Origin: an uncultured Prevotellaceae bacterium
Lineage (GTDB): Bacteria; Bacteroidota; Bacteroidia; Bacteroidales; Bacteroidaceae
Assembly (NCBI GenBank): GCA_902800585.1
Contig: CADCEW010000006.1
Location: 1 to 50,644, forward strand
Direction of reading: 5' to 3'
DNA length: 50,644 bases
Position numbers and translations under genes: made by a program. Position 1 is the stretch's first letter. Each line of letters begins with the position of its first letter. Below the pieces are notes generated by a model that saw nothing but the letters and a program-made list of their open reading frames with translations, searched no databases and was not told the origin of the DNA. Shown piece after piece: positions 17,792 through 27,900 of the stretch.

Positions 17792-18490
17792 ATGATTAAA
17801 ATAGAAAACCTCAAGAAGCAGTTCGGCGACACCGTCGCCTGTAACATCGACCAGTTCGTCATCAACGACGGTGACATCCTCGGACTCGTTGGCAACAACG
17901 GAGCCGGTAAGACCACCCTCTTCCGCATGTTGCTCGACCTCTTGAAACCCGACGAGGGTTCTGTCACCATCAATGACGTCAATCCAGCCGAATCCGAGGC
18001 ATGGAAGCAACAAGTCGGTGCCTATATCGATGAGGGCTTCCTCATCGATTTCCTCACACCTGAGGAGTATTTCGCCTTCCTTGGCAAGATTTCTGGTATG
18101 ACACAGACGGAGGTCGACGAGCGACTAAAGGACTTCGAACAGTTTGCTGCAGGTGAGGTCTTCGATCAGAAGAAACTCATCCGCAACCTCTCCGCAGGTA
18201 ATAAGCAGAAGGTGGGAATCATCTCTGCCCTCTTCCGTCGTCCGCAGATCGTCATCCTCGACGAGCCGTTCAACTTCCTCGACCCGTCGAGCCAGTTGGT
18301 TTTGAAACATGTACTGACAGACTATGCCCATGAGACAGGCGCTACGCTGCTTATCTCCAGTCATAACCTGCAGCACACCGTCGATATCTCAACACGCATC
18401 GCCCTTCTCGAGCATGGCGTCGTTATCCGCGACTTGCCCAACAGTGAAGGCAGTGCCGCCAAAGAACTCGACACTTATTTTGGAGGATAA
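17792..18490 (+). CDS. ABC transporter ATP-binding protein without visible permease
   Basis: A 232-residue single ABC domain: Walker A GNNGAGKTT near residue 38, Q-loop region, signature LSAGNKQK, Walker B IVILDEPFNFLD and an H-loop His in LLISSHN. It resembles DrrA/NatA-type subunits of two-part exporters. No membrane subunit gene is adjacent: secA lies upstream, and a terminator and a decayed region downstream. It may pair with a permease elsewhere or have lost it. It sits 36 bases after secA across the CTAG repeat and may be transcribed from the secA promoter. Confidence 0.88.
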   Translation: MIKIENLKKQFGDTVACNIDQFVINDGDILGLVGNNGAGKTTLFRMLLDLLKPDEGSVTINDVNPAESEAWKQQVGAYIDEGFLIDFLTPEEYFAFLGKISGMTQTEVDERLKDFEQFAAGEVFDQKKLIRNLSAGNKQKVGIISALFRRPQIVILDEPFNFLDPSSQLVLKHVLTDYAHETGATLLISSHNLQHTVDISTRIALLEHGVVIRDLPNSEGSAAKELDTYFGG

Positions 18491-18495
18491 TAATA

Positions 18496-18523
18496 AAGCC
18501 TGAGCATCACGCTCAGGCTTTTT
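18496..18523. terminator. Bidirectional terminator after the ABC ATPase
   Basis: A 10-base-pair stem AAGCCTGAGC / GCTCAGGCTT with a 5-base loop is followed by TTTACATT on the plus strand and TTTATTATTA on the minus strand. It can stop transcription from both sides. Confidence 0.9.
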
Positions 18524-18553
18524 ACATTATTACATTTTTCATTGGGCTTCGCC

Positions 18554-18688
18554 CTATGGATTCAGCATCCACCATGCATCTTCGATGATGGGCAGGAGTT
18601 CTTCTTGACCTGCGTGGTCGAGACCGCATTCGACGGTCGCCATGGCGAGGACGATCTTTACCCATATCTCCCTGGTCTCCGCTTTCAT
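18554..18688 (-). CDS. Possible 44-residue gene or gene remnant
   Basis: A short frame from ATG at 18688 to TAG, with a stop codon four codons upstream. The translation starts MKAETREIWVKIVLAMATVE and ends AWWMLNP. Its codon choice (GTC, CTC, GCC, ATC, CTG) matches neighbouring genes and the peptide looks like one amphipathic helix plus tail, so it may be a genuine small gene or the 3' piece of a broken one. A consensus leftward promoter lies 250 bases upstream and the bidirectional terminator follows. Function unknown. Confidence 0.4.
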   Translation of the reverse strand: MKAETREIWVKIVLAMATVECGLDHAGQEELLPIIEDAWWMLNP

Positions 18689-18701
18689 GCCCAATAGTCA
18701 T

Positions 18702-18880
18702 TTTGACAACGTTCTTACACTCTATCGTTTCGATGGTGAATTGATTTTGTCAAATATGATGAGCCAGATATGCCACCAGCATGGAAGACTCTTGAAGTTG
18801 CATCGTTCGGCACACTTTCAAAACTTTACCGTAATTGTAATGATGCCGAAGTAAAAAAGCGTGTGGCTGATGATTTTGGA
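18702..18880 (+). pseudogene. Decayed Abi_2 (AbiD/AbiF-like) gene
   Basis: Two pieces of an Abi_2-type protein lie next to each other in different frames. One frame reads FDNVLTLYRFDGEL (18702-18743), matching the early part of the family. From 18743 another frame reads DFVKYDEPDMPPAWKTLEV and continues ASFGTLSKLYRN, then KKRVADDFG, matching a region normally some 70-100 residues later. The middle of the domain is therefore deleted, the frame is shifted, and both ends are missing. Intact relatives abort phage infection or belong to HEPN-type toxins. The fragment cannot be functional. Confidence 0.65.
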
Positions 18881-18938
18881 TGCAGTGTAGAGTTTACTCT
18901 ATGCCGAGGTGCCGCCCGTCTTCGCACGCTTTCGGCTG

Positions 18939-18969
18939 CAAAGTTACAACGCTTTGCGTTAAAATCAAA
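18939..18969 (-). promoter_or_regulatory. Leftward consensus promoter in the decayed region
   Basis: On the minus strand TTTG (18966-18969) and TAACTTTG (18939-18946) are separated by 19 bases, a full Bacteroidetes promoter. Transcription would run antisense through the Abi_2 remnant into the 44-codon frame and stop at 18496-18523. Confidence 0.65.
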
Positions 18970-19038
18970 AAAAAACGAAGAAAAGTTAAAATTGAAATAA
19001 TAATGATTTAGAGAGGGCGAACGTCGAAGGAATATAAA

Positions 19039-19090
19039 GTTAATGGCTTAATAGCTTAGTAGGTTAATAGGTTAAGGTTAGCGGTTAGCG
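19039..19090. repeat. Degenerate GGTTA-type repeat after the nqr operon
   Basis: About seven degenerate units of 7-8 bases built on GGTTA, GCTTA or GTTAA (for example GCGGTTA at the end) lie directly beyond the nqr terminator. Confidence 0.55.
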
Positions 19091-19126
19091 AAAAAACGCC
19101 GAGCACATCAAACGGATGGCTCGGCG
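19091..19126 (-). terminator. Terminator of the nqr operon
   Basis: Arms CGCCGAGC (19097-19104) and GCTCGGCG (19119-19126), extended by CAT/ATG after one bulged base, form a strong hairpin. On the minus strand six T follow. It lies 32 bases after nqrF. Confidence 0.9.
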
Positions 19127-19158
19127 GTATTGTAACAGAACGATAAGTAATATCAATC

Positions 19159-20427
19159 TTATCCTCCAAAGTTGTCGTACATAATCGACTCGGGATCGAC
19201 ACCGAGGGAGTCGAGCATGGAAACGACAGCAGCTGACATCGGACCAGGACCGCACATGTAGTACTCTACATCCTCTGGAGCCTCGTGGTCCTTCAGATAG
19301 GTATTGAGCATGACCTGATGGACGAAGCCCGGCGTGTACTTCACACCTGCAGCATCGGCAGCAGGGTCTGGACGGTCGAGGGCGAGATGGAAATGGAAAT
19401 TGGGGAACTCCTTCTCCAAGCCGAGGAAGTCGTCGAGATAGAACACCTCGTTGAGTGCACGGGCACCATAGAAGTAATGCATCTCGCGGTCGGTCGTCTT
19501 TAACGTCTTTGTCATGTGCATGATCTGTGCGCGCAGCGGAGCCATACCGGCACCACCACCAACCCATATCATCTCCTTCTTTGAGTCGAAGTGCGGGTGG
19601 AAGTCGCCGAACGGACCAGACATGATCACCTTATCGCCTGGCTTCAACGAGAAGATATACGATGAGGCAATACCTGGATTGACCTCCATGAAGCCGCTCT
19701 TGTCGGGCTTGAACGGTGGTGTAGCGATACGTACTGTCAACATAAAGACGTCGCCCTCGGCAGGATAGTTCGCCATCGAGTAAGCACGAATGGTAGGCTC
19801 GGGATTCTTACATTTCAACGGGAACAAGCCGAACTTCTCCCATGAAGGCAGATACTCGTCACCAATCAGCGACTTATCGAAGTCCTTGTCGTAGTCGATG
19901 CAGTCGAAGGCAGGTATCTTAATCTGAGCGTAAGAGCCAGGCAGGAAGTCCATGTGTTCGCCGGCAGGAAGTTGTACCTTGAACTCCTTGATGAACGTAG
20001 CCACGTTCTTGTTAGAGATAACGGTACACTCATACTCCTTGACACCAAGAATCGACTCGTCGACATGAATTTTCAAATCGCCTTTTACCTTACACTGACA
20101 ACCGAGACGCCAGTGGTCCTTGATTTGCTTACGGGTAAAGTGAGGCTTCTCTGAGTCGAGGATTTCTCCCCCACCCTCAAGTACCTGTACCTTACACTGA
20201 CCACAACTGGCCTTACCACCACAGGCAGAAGGCAGGAAGATGCCGTTCTCGTTGAGCGTCGCCATCAGGTTATTACCCTGAGCTACAGAGATGGTACGGT
20301 CACCATTAATCTCAATATTCACATTACCACTGGGCGAGAGATATTTCTTCGCTACCAGTAGGATGATCACCAGCAAGATGATTACCAAGAGGAAAACCCC
20401 TATGCTATATGCTATAAACTGTCCCAT
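19159..20427 (-). CDS. nqrF: Na+-translocating NADH:quinone reductase subunit F
   Basis: A 422-residue electron-entry subunit. It has an N-terminal transmembrane helix (about residues 5-27), a 2Fe-2S ferredoxin domain with cysteines in CGGKASCGQC and LGCQC (about residues 69-112), then FAD-binding (RAYSMANYP) and NADH-binding (GGGAGMAPLR, YMCGPGPM) domains. It oxidises NADH and passes electrons to NqrD/E and the flavins of NqrC and NqrB. Last gene of the operon, 6 bases after nqrE. Confidence 0.98.
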   Translation of the reverse strand: MGQFIAYSIGVFLLVIILLVIILLVAKKYLSPSGNVNIEINGDRTISVAQGNNLMATLNENGIFLPSACGGKASCGQCKVQVLEGGGEILDSEKPHFTRKQIKDHWRLGCQCKVKGDLKIHVDESILGVKEYECTVISNKNVATFIKEFKVQLPAGEHMDFLPGSYAQIKIPAFDCIDYDKDFDKSLIGDEYLPSWEKFGLFPLKCKNPEPTIRAYSMANYPAEGDVFMLTVRIATPPFKPDKSGFMEVNPGIASSYIFSLKPGDKVIMSGPFGDFHPHFDSKKEMIWVGGGAGMAPLRAQIMHMTKTLKTTDREMHYFYGARALNEVFYLDDFLGLEKEFPNFHFHLALDRPDPAADAAGVKYTPGFVHQVMLNTYLKDHEAPEDVEYYMCGPGPMSAAVVSMLDSLGVDPESIMYDNFGG

Positions 20428-20433
20428 AACTCA

Positions 20434-21060
20434 TCAGATATTTAGTCCGCTGAAGCACATCATAGCCATTGCCATGAGGCCTACGGTGATAAACACTATG
20501 CCGAGACCCTGCAAGGGCTTGGGCACATCAGAATACTGCATCTTCTCACGGATGGCACCAAGGGCGACAATCGCCAAGGTCCAACCGATACCTGAACCGA
20601 AGCCATAGACGATGGCATCCCAGATACTGGTAATGGCCTGAGAGTTGTCCGGCTCCATAAGGATGCGCTGCTGCATAAACAGCGAGGCACCCATGATGGC
20701 ACAGTTAACGGCTATCAGCGGCAGGAAGATACCTAACGCAGCATAGAGTGACGGTGAGTATTTCTCGACGGTCATCTCTACGAGTTGTACCATACCTGCA
20801 ATGACAGCGATGAAGAGGATGAACGACAGATAACTGAGGTCTACGCCCTCTACGAGACAGCCGTCACCCAACACCTTGGTCTGCAACAGATAGTTCACGG
20901 GAACGGTAACGGTCAGCACGAAGGTCACAGCGAGTCCGAGTCCCAGTGAGGTCTTCACGGTCTTCGACACGGCAAGGTAGGAACACATGCCGAGGAAGAA
21001 GGCGAAAATCATATTGTCGACGAATATCGACCTGAATAATAAACTTATTGCGTGTTCCAT
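20434..21060 (-). CDS. nqrE: Na+-NQR subunit E
   Basis: A 208-residue integral membrane subunit with six predicted helices and full family length. It is homologous to NqrD and RnfA. Conserved Cys in [14 protein letters not shown] (about residue 26) and near [11 protein letters not shown] (about residue 120) are the positions that, in studied complexes, share a buried iron-sulfur centre with NqrD. It lies 3 bases after nqrD. Confidence 0.98.
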   Translation of the reverse strand: MEHAISLLFRSIFVDNMIFAFFLGMCSYLAVSKTVKTSLGLGLAVTFVLTVTVPVNYLLQTKVLGDGCLVEGVDLSYLSFILFIAVIAGMVQLVEMTVEKYSPSLYAALGIFLPLIAVNCAIMGASLFMQQRILMEPDNSQAITSIWDAIVYGFGSGIGWTLAIVALGAIREKMQYSDVPKPLQGLGIVFITVGLMAMAMMCFSGLNI

Positions 21061-21063
21061 AAC

Positions 21064-21690
21064 TTATTTCTTCTCTTTATAAAAGTAAGCACGATGAACC
21101 CAAATCACACAACCCACGAGAATCAGCGCCATAGCCGGCATCGTCATCATACCGTTGTTGACATAGCCGAAGTCATAGAAACTGTCGGGCAGAATCTGGA
21201 AGCCTAACAGCGAACCGCGTCCGAAGAATTCACGGACAGCACCGACGATGACGAGAATCATCGCATAACCGAGACCGTTGCCCACACCATCAAGGAACGA
21301 AGGCCAAGGCTTGTTCTGCATAGCAAAAGCCTCCAAACGTCCCATGAGGATACAGTTGGTGATAATCAGACCAACATACACGCTCAACTGAACGCTCACG
21401 TCGTAAGCGAAAGCCTTCAAAATCTGAGAAACGATGGTTACGAGAGCAGCAACAACGACCAACTGCACCACGATACGGATGCGGTTAGGAATAGTGTTGC
21501 GGATAATCGAGATGATCACATTTGCAAAAGCGGTGATAACCGTTACAGCGAGACCCATCACAATGGCTGGCTTCAACTGCGACGTCACAGCGAGTGCAGA
21601 ACAGATACCTAATACCTGTCCGAGTATAGGATGGTCGAGGTTCAACGGATTCGTGAAAACCTCCCTGTTTTGTTTACTGAATAATGCCAT
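21064..21690 (-). CDS. nqrD: Na+-NQR subunit D
   Basis: A 208-residue integral membrane subunit paralogous to NqrE, with six predicted helices. The cysteines in LGICSALAVTSQ (about residue 30) and ITNCILMGRLEAFA (about residue 112) match those proposed to ligate the intramembrane iron centre. It lies 3 bases after nqrC and so belongs to the tightly packed operon. Confidence 0.98.
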   Translation of the reverse strand: MALFSKQNREVFTNPLNLDHPILGQVLGICSALAVTSQLKPAIVMGLAVTVITAFANVIISIIRNTIPNRIRIVVQLVVVAALVTIVSQILKAFAYDVSVQLSVYVGLIITNCILMGRLEAFAMQNKPWPSFLDGVGNGLGYAMILVIVGAVREFFGRGSLLGFQILPDSFYDFGYVNNGMMTMPAMALILVGCVIWVHRAYFYKEKK

Positions 21691-21693
21691 AGT

Positions 21694-22305
21694 TTACTCC
21701 TCCTTTGCTTTCTTAAAGTTCTTTAGTCCGTCTTTAATCATAGCATCCACACCATTAGAAGTCAGCGTAGCACCCGTCACACAGTCAACCTGTGACGCAG
21801 GATCTTCTACCTTCTTCACGACAGAGAGTACCACATTACCTTTATCGTCCCAGATCTTCTTGCCAATGAATTTCTCCTGCCAAGCCTGAGAGTCCTTGAT
21901 TTCAGCACCAAGACCTGCCGTCTCGGACTCATGGTTGAAGTAGGCACCAAAGACCTTACCTTCTTTGTCAATAGCGACATAACCACTGATGCCACCCCAG
22001 AGACCCATACCCTTCAGGCTGGTTACCATGATATCCTGACCATTGATCTGGCACTCATAAATCTTCTGTCCTTCGCGATTCTCTTCTTTCTTCACTACTT
22101 CCTTGTACTTGGCTTCAGCCTCAGCACCATCCAAGCCACGGATGTTCAGTGAATTGAGAATCTGTTTCTTTGTGTCAAGTGCCACGTTAGCATCCTGCAT
22201 CGGCTTGAGTGCCTGGAAGACAAATGCCAACAGGAAGGCGACAATGACTACAAGTATCGCGCTATAAATAATAATGTACGCGTTATTGTTTGTATTCAGT
22301 TTCAT
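21694..22305 (-). CDS. nqrC: Na+-NQR subunit C
   Basis: A 203-residue subunit with one N-terminal transmembrane helix (about residues 10-32) and a periplasmic FMN-binding domain. The flavinylation motif TGATLTS sits near residues 177-183, where Thr180 should carry FMN through a phosphoester bond added by ApbE. Shorter than the Vibrio protein (about 257) but usual for Bacteroidetes. Its start overlaps the nqrB stop by 4 bases. Confidence 0.97.
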   Translation of the reverse strand: MKLNTNNNAYIIIYSAILVVIVAFLLAFVFQALKPMQDANVALDTKKQILNSLNIRGLDGAEAEAKYKEVVKKEENREGQKIYECQINGQDIMVTSLKGMGLWGGISGYVAIDKEGKVFGAYFNHESETAGLGAEIKDSQAWQEKFIGKKIWDDKGNVVLSVVKKVEDPASQVDCVTGATLTSNGVDAMIKDGLKNFKKAKEE

Positions 22306-23459
22306 TTGGTACCTCCTCTCTTCATTCGTTTTGAGATGTTACGCTCCACTACGAAGTGATCGATGGTAGGAGCAATCATATTACCAAAGAAGATGGCGAG
22401 CATCATACCTTCAGGGTAACCGGCATTCATCACACGGATGATGATAGCCATCGCACCAATCAGGAAACCGTAGATATACTGTCCTGTGGTGGTACGACAA
22501 GAGGTTACAGGGTCAGTAGCCATAAATACAGCACCGAAGGCAAAGCCACCCATGACGAAATGGTGCCACCATGTCATCGACTGACCCGTCTGTTCGAACA
22601 AAAGTGCCAAAGCAGCACCGCCTACGAAGACGCTTAGCATGGTACGCCAAGAAGCAATGCCCGTCCACAACAAGATAACAGCACCGATGGCGATGGCAAT
22701 GACGGAAGTCTCACCAATAGAGCCGGGAATAAAACCACAAATCATATCACAGATAGAAGCATTGGGATTGATACCCTGTGCCAACTGTCCCAGAGGTGTA
22801 GCTGCCGTAAAGGTGTCAGGCAACGTGTTACCCAGTCCGAAGATACTGTCTTGAGCCACCCAAACGGTATCACCTGTCATCTTCGACGGATAGGCAAAGA
22901 ACAGGAACATACGGGCTGCGATAGCGGGATTGAACAGGTTCATACCTGTACCACCGAAAATCTCCTTACAGAAGATGACACTGAAAGCACAGGCGAGAGC
23001 CAGCATCCATAACGGACAACCAATAGGTACAATCAACGGAATGAGAATACCTGATACGAGATAACCTTCCTGAATCTCCTCTCCTTTCCACTGTGCCCAG
23101 GCAAATTCAATACCCAGACCGACGATATAGGAAACAAGAATCTTTGGCAGTACGGCAAGGAAGCCATAGAAGAACACCTCAAAGAAAGAGGCACTTGCCA
23201 GTGTTCCTGCAGCAAGATAGTTCTGATAACCTATGTTATACATACCAAACAGCATGGCAGGCATCAAAGCAATCACTACCATACTCATAATACGCTTTGA
23301 GTCTATTGCATCGTGGATATTCACGCCCGTCTTTGCCGTTGTATTCGGGACATAGAGGAACGTCTCAAAACCATCGAAGATAGAACGGAAAGCATGCAGC
23401 TTACCTTCGGGTTCGAAGTTAGGCTTGATCTTATTGAGATAGTTTCTTAATGCGCTCAT
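22302..23459 (-). CDS. nqrB: Na+-NQR subunit B
   Basis: A 385-residue polytopic membrane subunit that holds the sodium path and binds riboflavin and covalent FMN. The motif DTFTAATPLG marks the likely flavinylated Thr221. GGTGMNLFNPAIAARMF and FMATDPVTSCRTTTGQ are family blocks. It follows nqrA by 4 bases. Confidence 0.98.
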   Translation of the reverse strand: MSALRNYLNKIKPNFEPEGKLHAFRSIFDGFETFLYVPNTTAKTGVNIHDAIDSKRIMSMVVIALMPAMLFGMYNIGYQNYLAAGTLASASFFEVFFYGFLAVLPKILVSYIVGLGIEFAWAQWKGEEIQEGYLVSGILIPLIVPIGCPLWMLALACAFSVIFCKEIFGGTGMNLFNPAIAARMFLFFAYPSKMTGDTVWVAQDSIFGLGNTLPDTFTAATPLGQLAQGINPNASICDMICGFIPGSIGETSVIAIAIGAVILLWTGIASWRTMLSVFVGGAALALLFEQTGQSMTWWHHFVMGGFAFGAVFMATDPVTSCRTTTGQYIYGFLIGAMAIIIRVMNAGYPEGMMLAIFFGNMIAPTIDHFVVERNISKRMKRGGTK

Positions 23460-23463
23460 AGTC

Positions 23464-24807
23464 TTATGCGTTTTCTTTACGTAATATATTCAAGCCTTCA
23501 CGGACAATGCGCTGCAATTCCAGTTTGGAAGAATCCACAAACTCTGCAAGAGCGAAGTCCTCGGGACTAACTTCATAAATACCAAGAGCCTCCTGACGGT
23601 CGATATCACCTGTGATGATCGCTTTGATGAGATACTCAGCATAGATATCCATCGGCAATACCTTATCGTGTTCGCCACTCATAATCATGTGACGCTCACC
23701 ACCCTTTACACGGGCATCCAATGCATACTTCTTTTTCTTGCCACAAAGCCAAGAGAAATAGCTGCGGTTGACAGAGAACTGCCTGAAGCGCGGCATAATC
23801 CAACCAGCAAACTCATCAGCATCGTCACCCTCAGGAATCACTGTAATCTCAGAGGTATGTGCACCCAAGAAACCTTCCTTCGTAGTAGGTTTTCCTGTCA
23901 ACACATTACCGTTGATGATACGTACATGGTGGTCAGCATCATAACTGTTGCTCAACAAGGTAGCCAACTCTTCACCAACCAGCATGTCTGCATAAGCAGG
24001 AGCATTCACCTCACTGCCACAAAGCGCTATCGTACGGGTTAAGTTCACCTTACCTGTATTAAACAGACGACCGATGAAGAGTACTGTCGTCGGCTCTACC
24101 GTCCATACTACCTCACCCTTGTTGACAGGATTGAGATGATTGACCTGTACACCGACGTTACCAGCAGGACAGGGACCATCAAAGATAGTCACCTCTACAT
24201 CCTGGTAGTTCTCAAAACTGGAGTGAACACCACAACCCAGATACGTCTTGGCAATCTTAGAAAGCGCCGTCAGACCTGTTTGGAAATCACCCTCCTGTCC
24301 CTTCACTTCAAACTCAAAGTCAGCAGCCAACGGCATGTCACGCAAAGCGGAAACAAAAACAGCCTTTGGCATCTGAGAGGGATTAGTCGATACAGCATAA
24401 GGCAACTGGTTGATATATCCAAAGATACCAGCCTCCAAGAGTGCGTCAACGACAGCCTTGCCATCCATCTTCGTCACGTCTTTCTTACCGTAATCCACAT
24501 ACTCCTGCTGCGCATCAGCGTCGACCTTGATGCAGAGCACTTTCCTTCGTTCACCACGCGCCACCTCACGGACGGTACCGCTGACAGGCGAGGCAAACTT
24601 CACTTCAGGATACTGCTTGTTGACAAACAACGCATCCCCGGCTTTCACTTTATCACCTTCCTTGACCACGACCTTCGGTGTCACGCCTTCGAAATCATCA
24701 GGCACCAAAGCATACTGCCCGTTGGATTTCAATTGAATGCGCTTCGTCTCAGCCTTGCCTTTCAGGTTGATGTTTAAGCCTTTTCGCAATTTAATTACAT
24801 TTGCCAT
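23464..24807 (-). CDS. nqrA: Na+-NQR subunit A
   Basis: A 447-residue cytoplasmic subunit, first in the operon. It starts with KLRKGLNINLKGKAE and has a biotinyl-lipoyl-like fold region (VVVKEGDKVKAGDALF, SPVSGTV), then the Rossmann-like and C-terminal helical parts typical of NqrA. It lacks redox cofactors in studied enzymes and helps quinone binding and assembly. The operon order A-B-C-D-E-F is complete and uninterrupted. Confidence 0.98.
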   Translation of the reverse strand: MANVIKLRKGLNINLKGKAETKRIQLKSNGQYALVPDDFEGVTPKVVVKEGDKVKAGDALFVNKQYPEVKFASPVSGTVREVARGERRKVLCIKVDADAQQEYVDYGKKDVTKMDGKAVVDALLEAGIFGYINQLPYAVSTNPSQMPKAVFVSALRDMPLAADFEFEVKGQEGDFQTGLTALSKIAKTYLGCGVHSSFENYQDVEVTIFDGPCPAGNVGVQVNHLNPVNKGEVVWTVEPTTVLFIGRLFNTGKVNLTRTIALCGSEVNAPAYADMLVGEELATLLSNSYDADHHVRIINGNVLTGKPTTKEGFLGAHTSEITVIPEGDDADEFAGWIMPRFRQFSVNRSYFSWLCGKKKKYALDARVKGGERHMIMSGEHDKVLPMDIYAEYLIKAIITGDIDRQEALGIYEVSPEDFALAEFVDSSKLELQRIVREGLNILRKENA

Positions 24808-24844
24808 TTATATAAATGTTTAAGTAAATCGTACGGAAACGTTG

Positions 24845-24852
24845 CAAAATTA
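24845..24852 (-). promoter_or_regulatory. -7 box of the nqr operon
   Basis: TAATTTTG on the minus strand, 38 bases before the nqrA start, in the divergent gap with the TamB-like gene. The -33 region is not clear. Confidence 0.65.
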
Positions 24853-24917
24853 ATAAAAAATAGGTATAAAATGCGCAATTTTCCCCTGAAATATTCCTAT
24901 GTCACAACTTTTTATCG

Positions 24918-24925
24918 TAATTTTG
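24918..24925 (+). promoter_or_regulatory. -7 box of the TamB-like gene
   Basis: TAATTTTG, 74 bases before the GTG start at 25000. Nothing else notable is visible in the 192-base divergent gap. Confidence 0.6.
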
Positions 24926-24999
24926 TAGCAAAAACAGGGCGGCAGGAAATATTTTGCAATCTTGGTTTGACAGAATAACGCCCATCGAAGAGATTTCAA

Positions 25000-27900
25000 G
25001 TGAAGGTTCTCAAACGTATATTCAGCATCACTGTCTGGGGTTTCATCGGTTTATATCTGCTGATGATTATCTCTTTTCATATCCCTGCTGTACAGCGATA
25101 TATCGGCAAAAAGACGGCAGGACTACTTGCAGAGACACTCGGCACCAATGTACAGGTGGGGAGTGTCGATCCTGGTTTTTTGAACCGCCTGATTATTGAT
25201 AGGGTTTGTATCTATGATCAACAAGGCAAGGAAATGCTGACTGTCAACCGTTTAGGGGTACGTATCAGTATATGGGAACTGCTTAATGGAAAGATTTCTA
25301 TTTCATCTGCACAGGTCTTCGGTGCCCATGCACGTTTCTACCAAACAGCTCCCGACGCTCCAACGAACTTCCAGTTTGCTCTCGACTCCCTTGCTTCGAA
25401 GGACACAACAGAACAGTCAAAACTCGACCTGCACATTAACTCGCTCATCATGCGAAACTCCAGTGTGCGCTTCGACAGGCTCTATGAGGCTGAGACTCCT
25501 GAACAACTGAATCCCTCTCACCTGCACCTCAAAGATATCAGTGCCTATTTTATCCTGAAGACGATAACACCTGACACCATGAACCTCAACGTGAAAAAAC
25601 TTGCCTTCACGGAAAAGTCAGGACTGAAAGTCGACAAGTTTTCCATGCACTTCGAAGGAGGACGTTCTCAAAGTACCCTCTCCGACTTACATCTCAAGAT
25701 GCCGAGAACTGAACTTGCAATCGACAAGATGACTGCAAGTTATCAGATGACAGGCAACCAAATACTAATGAAAAGTCTTAACTACCAGGGAGAGATTCAA
25801 CCATCCCATATCCGTTTGTCTGACATTGCCTGTCTGTTGCCTACACTTAAGACCTTCAATAGTACGTTGTCCGTATCCTCTCAATTCAAAGGAAAAGGCT
25901 ATGACATTGAGATACCCGCCTTAAACATCAGTTCTTCAACAGGAGACATCAGTATTCAATGCGACGGTTTTATCAAGCATATAGACCAGAAAGCGGAATG
26001 GTATGCCAACCTCAAAGACCTCTCCCTCTCGGCAAAGACGCTTAATTTTATCTCGGAGAACCTTAGAGGCAAGCAAGTCGACGTTCCTGATGTCATTGAA
26101 AGAATGGGTGATATCCATCTCACAGGTAATGCAAACGGTATTGCTCTTGAGCGCATCCAAGTTAGTCAACAACTACATTCTGGAGTCGGTGATGCCACTG
26201 TCCATTTTGCTATGGATCCACAACAGGAGTTTATCGGTGACCTACAGACAACGGGTATTAACCTGCGCCAGATATTGAATGACGAGCGATTTGGTACACT
26301 TGCCACCAATATCAATCTGAAAGGCTGTCTTGCCAAAAACCATTTACAGGTGTATGCCGAAGGAACGGTCGATCGTTTCGAGTACAACAATTACCTCTAC
26401 CAGAACATCCGTCTAGATGGAAACTATACATCAGGAAGTATCAACGGAAAATGCACGGTGGATGACCCCAATATCCAAATAGAACTGGAAGGCAACGCCC
26501 AAATAGAAAAGGTAGAAAAAGATATCCAGTTGAAAGCATCTATCAGGGACTTCTCTCCACAGGAGACTCATCTGTCAAACCAATGGAAAGATGCACGATT
26601 CTCTGCCGATATCGAAACCATTTTGAAAGGCTCCAACCTAAATAACGTACAAGGCTTCTTCCATGTCAGAGATTTCTCCATGAAGACACTCGAAGAACAT
26701 TATGAGTTGGATCAGTTAGAAGTACAAACAGGCTTCGATGAAGGCATCCACTACCTTTTATTGAACAGTGATTTTGCCAACGCAGAGATACGTGGTGAAT
26801 TTGACTATCAGACTCTATCTCAGAGTTTTACAAATTTTATTGCAAGTAAATTGCAGACACTACCAGGACTTCCACAAGTTAACCCAAACACGCATAATAA
26901 TTTCAGCATCAGTGCCACCATCAAGAAGAGCGACTGGCTGAAACAACTCACACAAATGCCATTGACTATCACTCAACCAGTAACCCTTCAAGGCTTCGTC
27001 AACGACAATATACGTACTATTAATTTGGAGTGTCACCTTCCATCTTTCTATTATAAAGAAAGTGGATATCGCAACGGAGAAATACGAATCACAACACCTA
27101 ATGACTCACTGACCTGTGATGCAAGTATTACTAAATTAATGGAAAACGGCAACCATTTTGACCTGAACCTGAAGGGAAAGGCACATGATAATCATCTCAC
27201 CACTTCCTTCTCATGGGACAATCATGCCGTAGAGCGTATGAGTGGTGTACTGAACAGTACCACCAATTTCTTCAAAACGCCCGACGGCATGCAGACCGCT
27301 TTCATTGGTATTGCTCCATCACACATCAATATCCATAACACCCAATGGGATGTAGACCCCTGTGCTATCTCCTATTCCGACAAGAGATTGGAGGTCAATG
27401 ACTTCAATATACACCACAGAGATCAGCATCTAACTGTGAATGGAACAGCATCAGAGAACAATACCGACTCTCTATTGGTTAATATAAAGGACATTGATGT
27501 CAACTATATCCTCGAACTCGTCAATTTCGATGCAGTCAAATTTAGTGGACTTGCTACAGGAAATGCTGTGGCAAAAGGACTGTTTGGTAAACAATTGCAA
27601 GGATATGCAGACCTGACCGTCAACGAGTTTAAGTTCGAACACGGACGGATGGGTGTACTAGACGCCCACGTCAACTGGAATACCGAGAAAGAACAGATAG
27701 ACATTCACGCCATTGCTGATGATGGAAAGGATGCTATGACCTACATTGACGGTTACGTCTCTCCTACCCACGACTACATCAATCTCGACATTAAGGCAGC
27801 AGGTACTCATATAGACTTCATGCATTCGTTTACCAAAAGTTTCATCAGTAAAGTGGAAGGACATGCCGATGGTGCAGTTCGCCTTTACGGTCCATTAAGT

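Larger units (their letters stand above)
18524..19090. other. 567-base stretch without an intact large gene
   Basis: This stretch holds a possible 44-codon leftward gene (18554-18688), a decayed Abi_2 gene (18702-18880), a consensus leftward promoter (18939-18969) and a degenerate repeat (19039-19090). I see no transposase, att site or tRNA that would explain how the Abi fragment arrived. Confidence 0.7.

Noticed and set aside
18642-19000. Two overlapping rightward frames as intact genes
   Set aside because: Each contains only one fragment of the Abi_2 match and neither has a promoter. They are better explained as a pseudogene with a deletion and frameshift.
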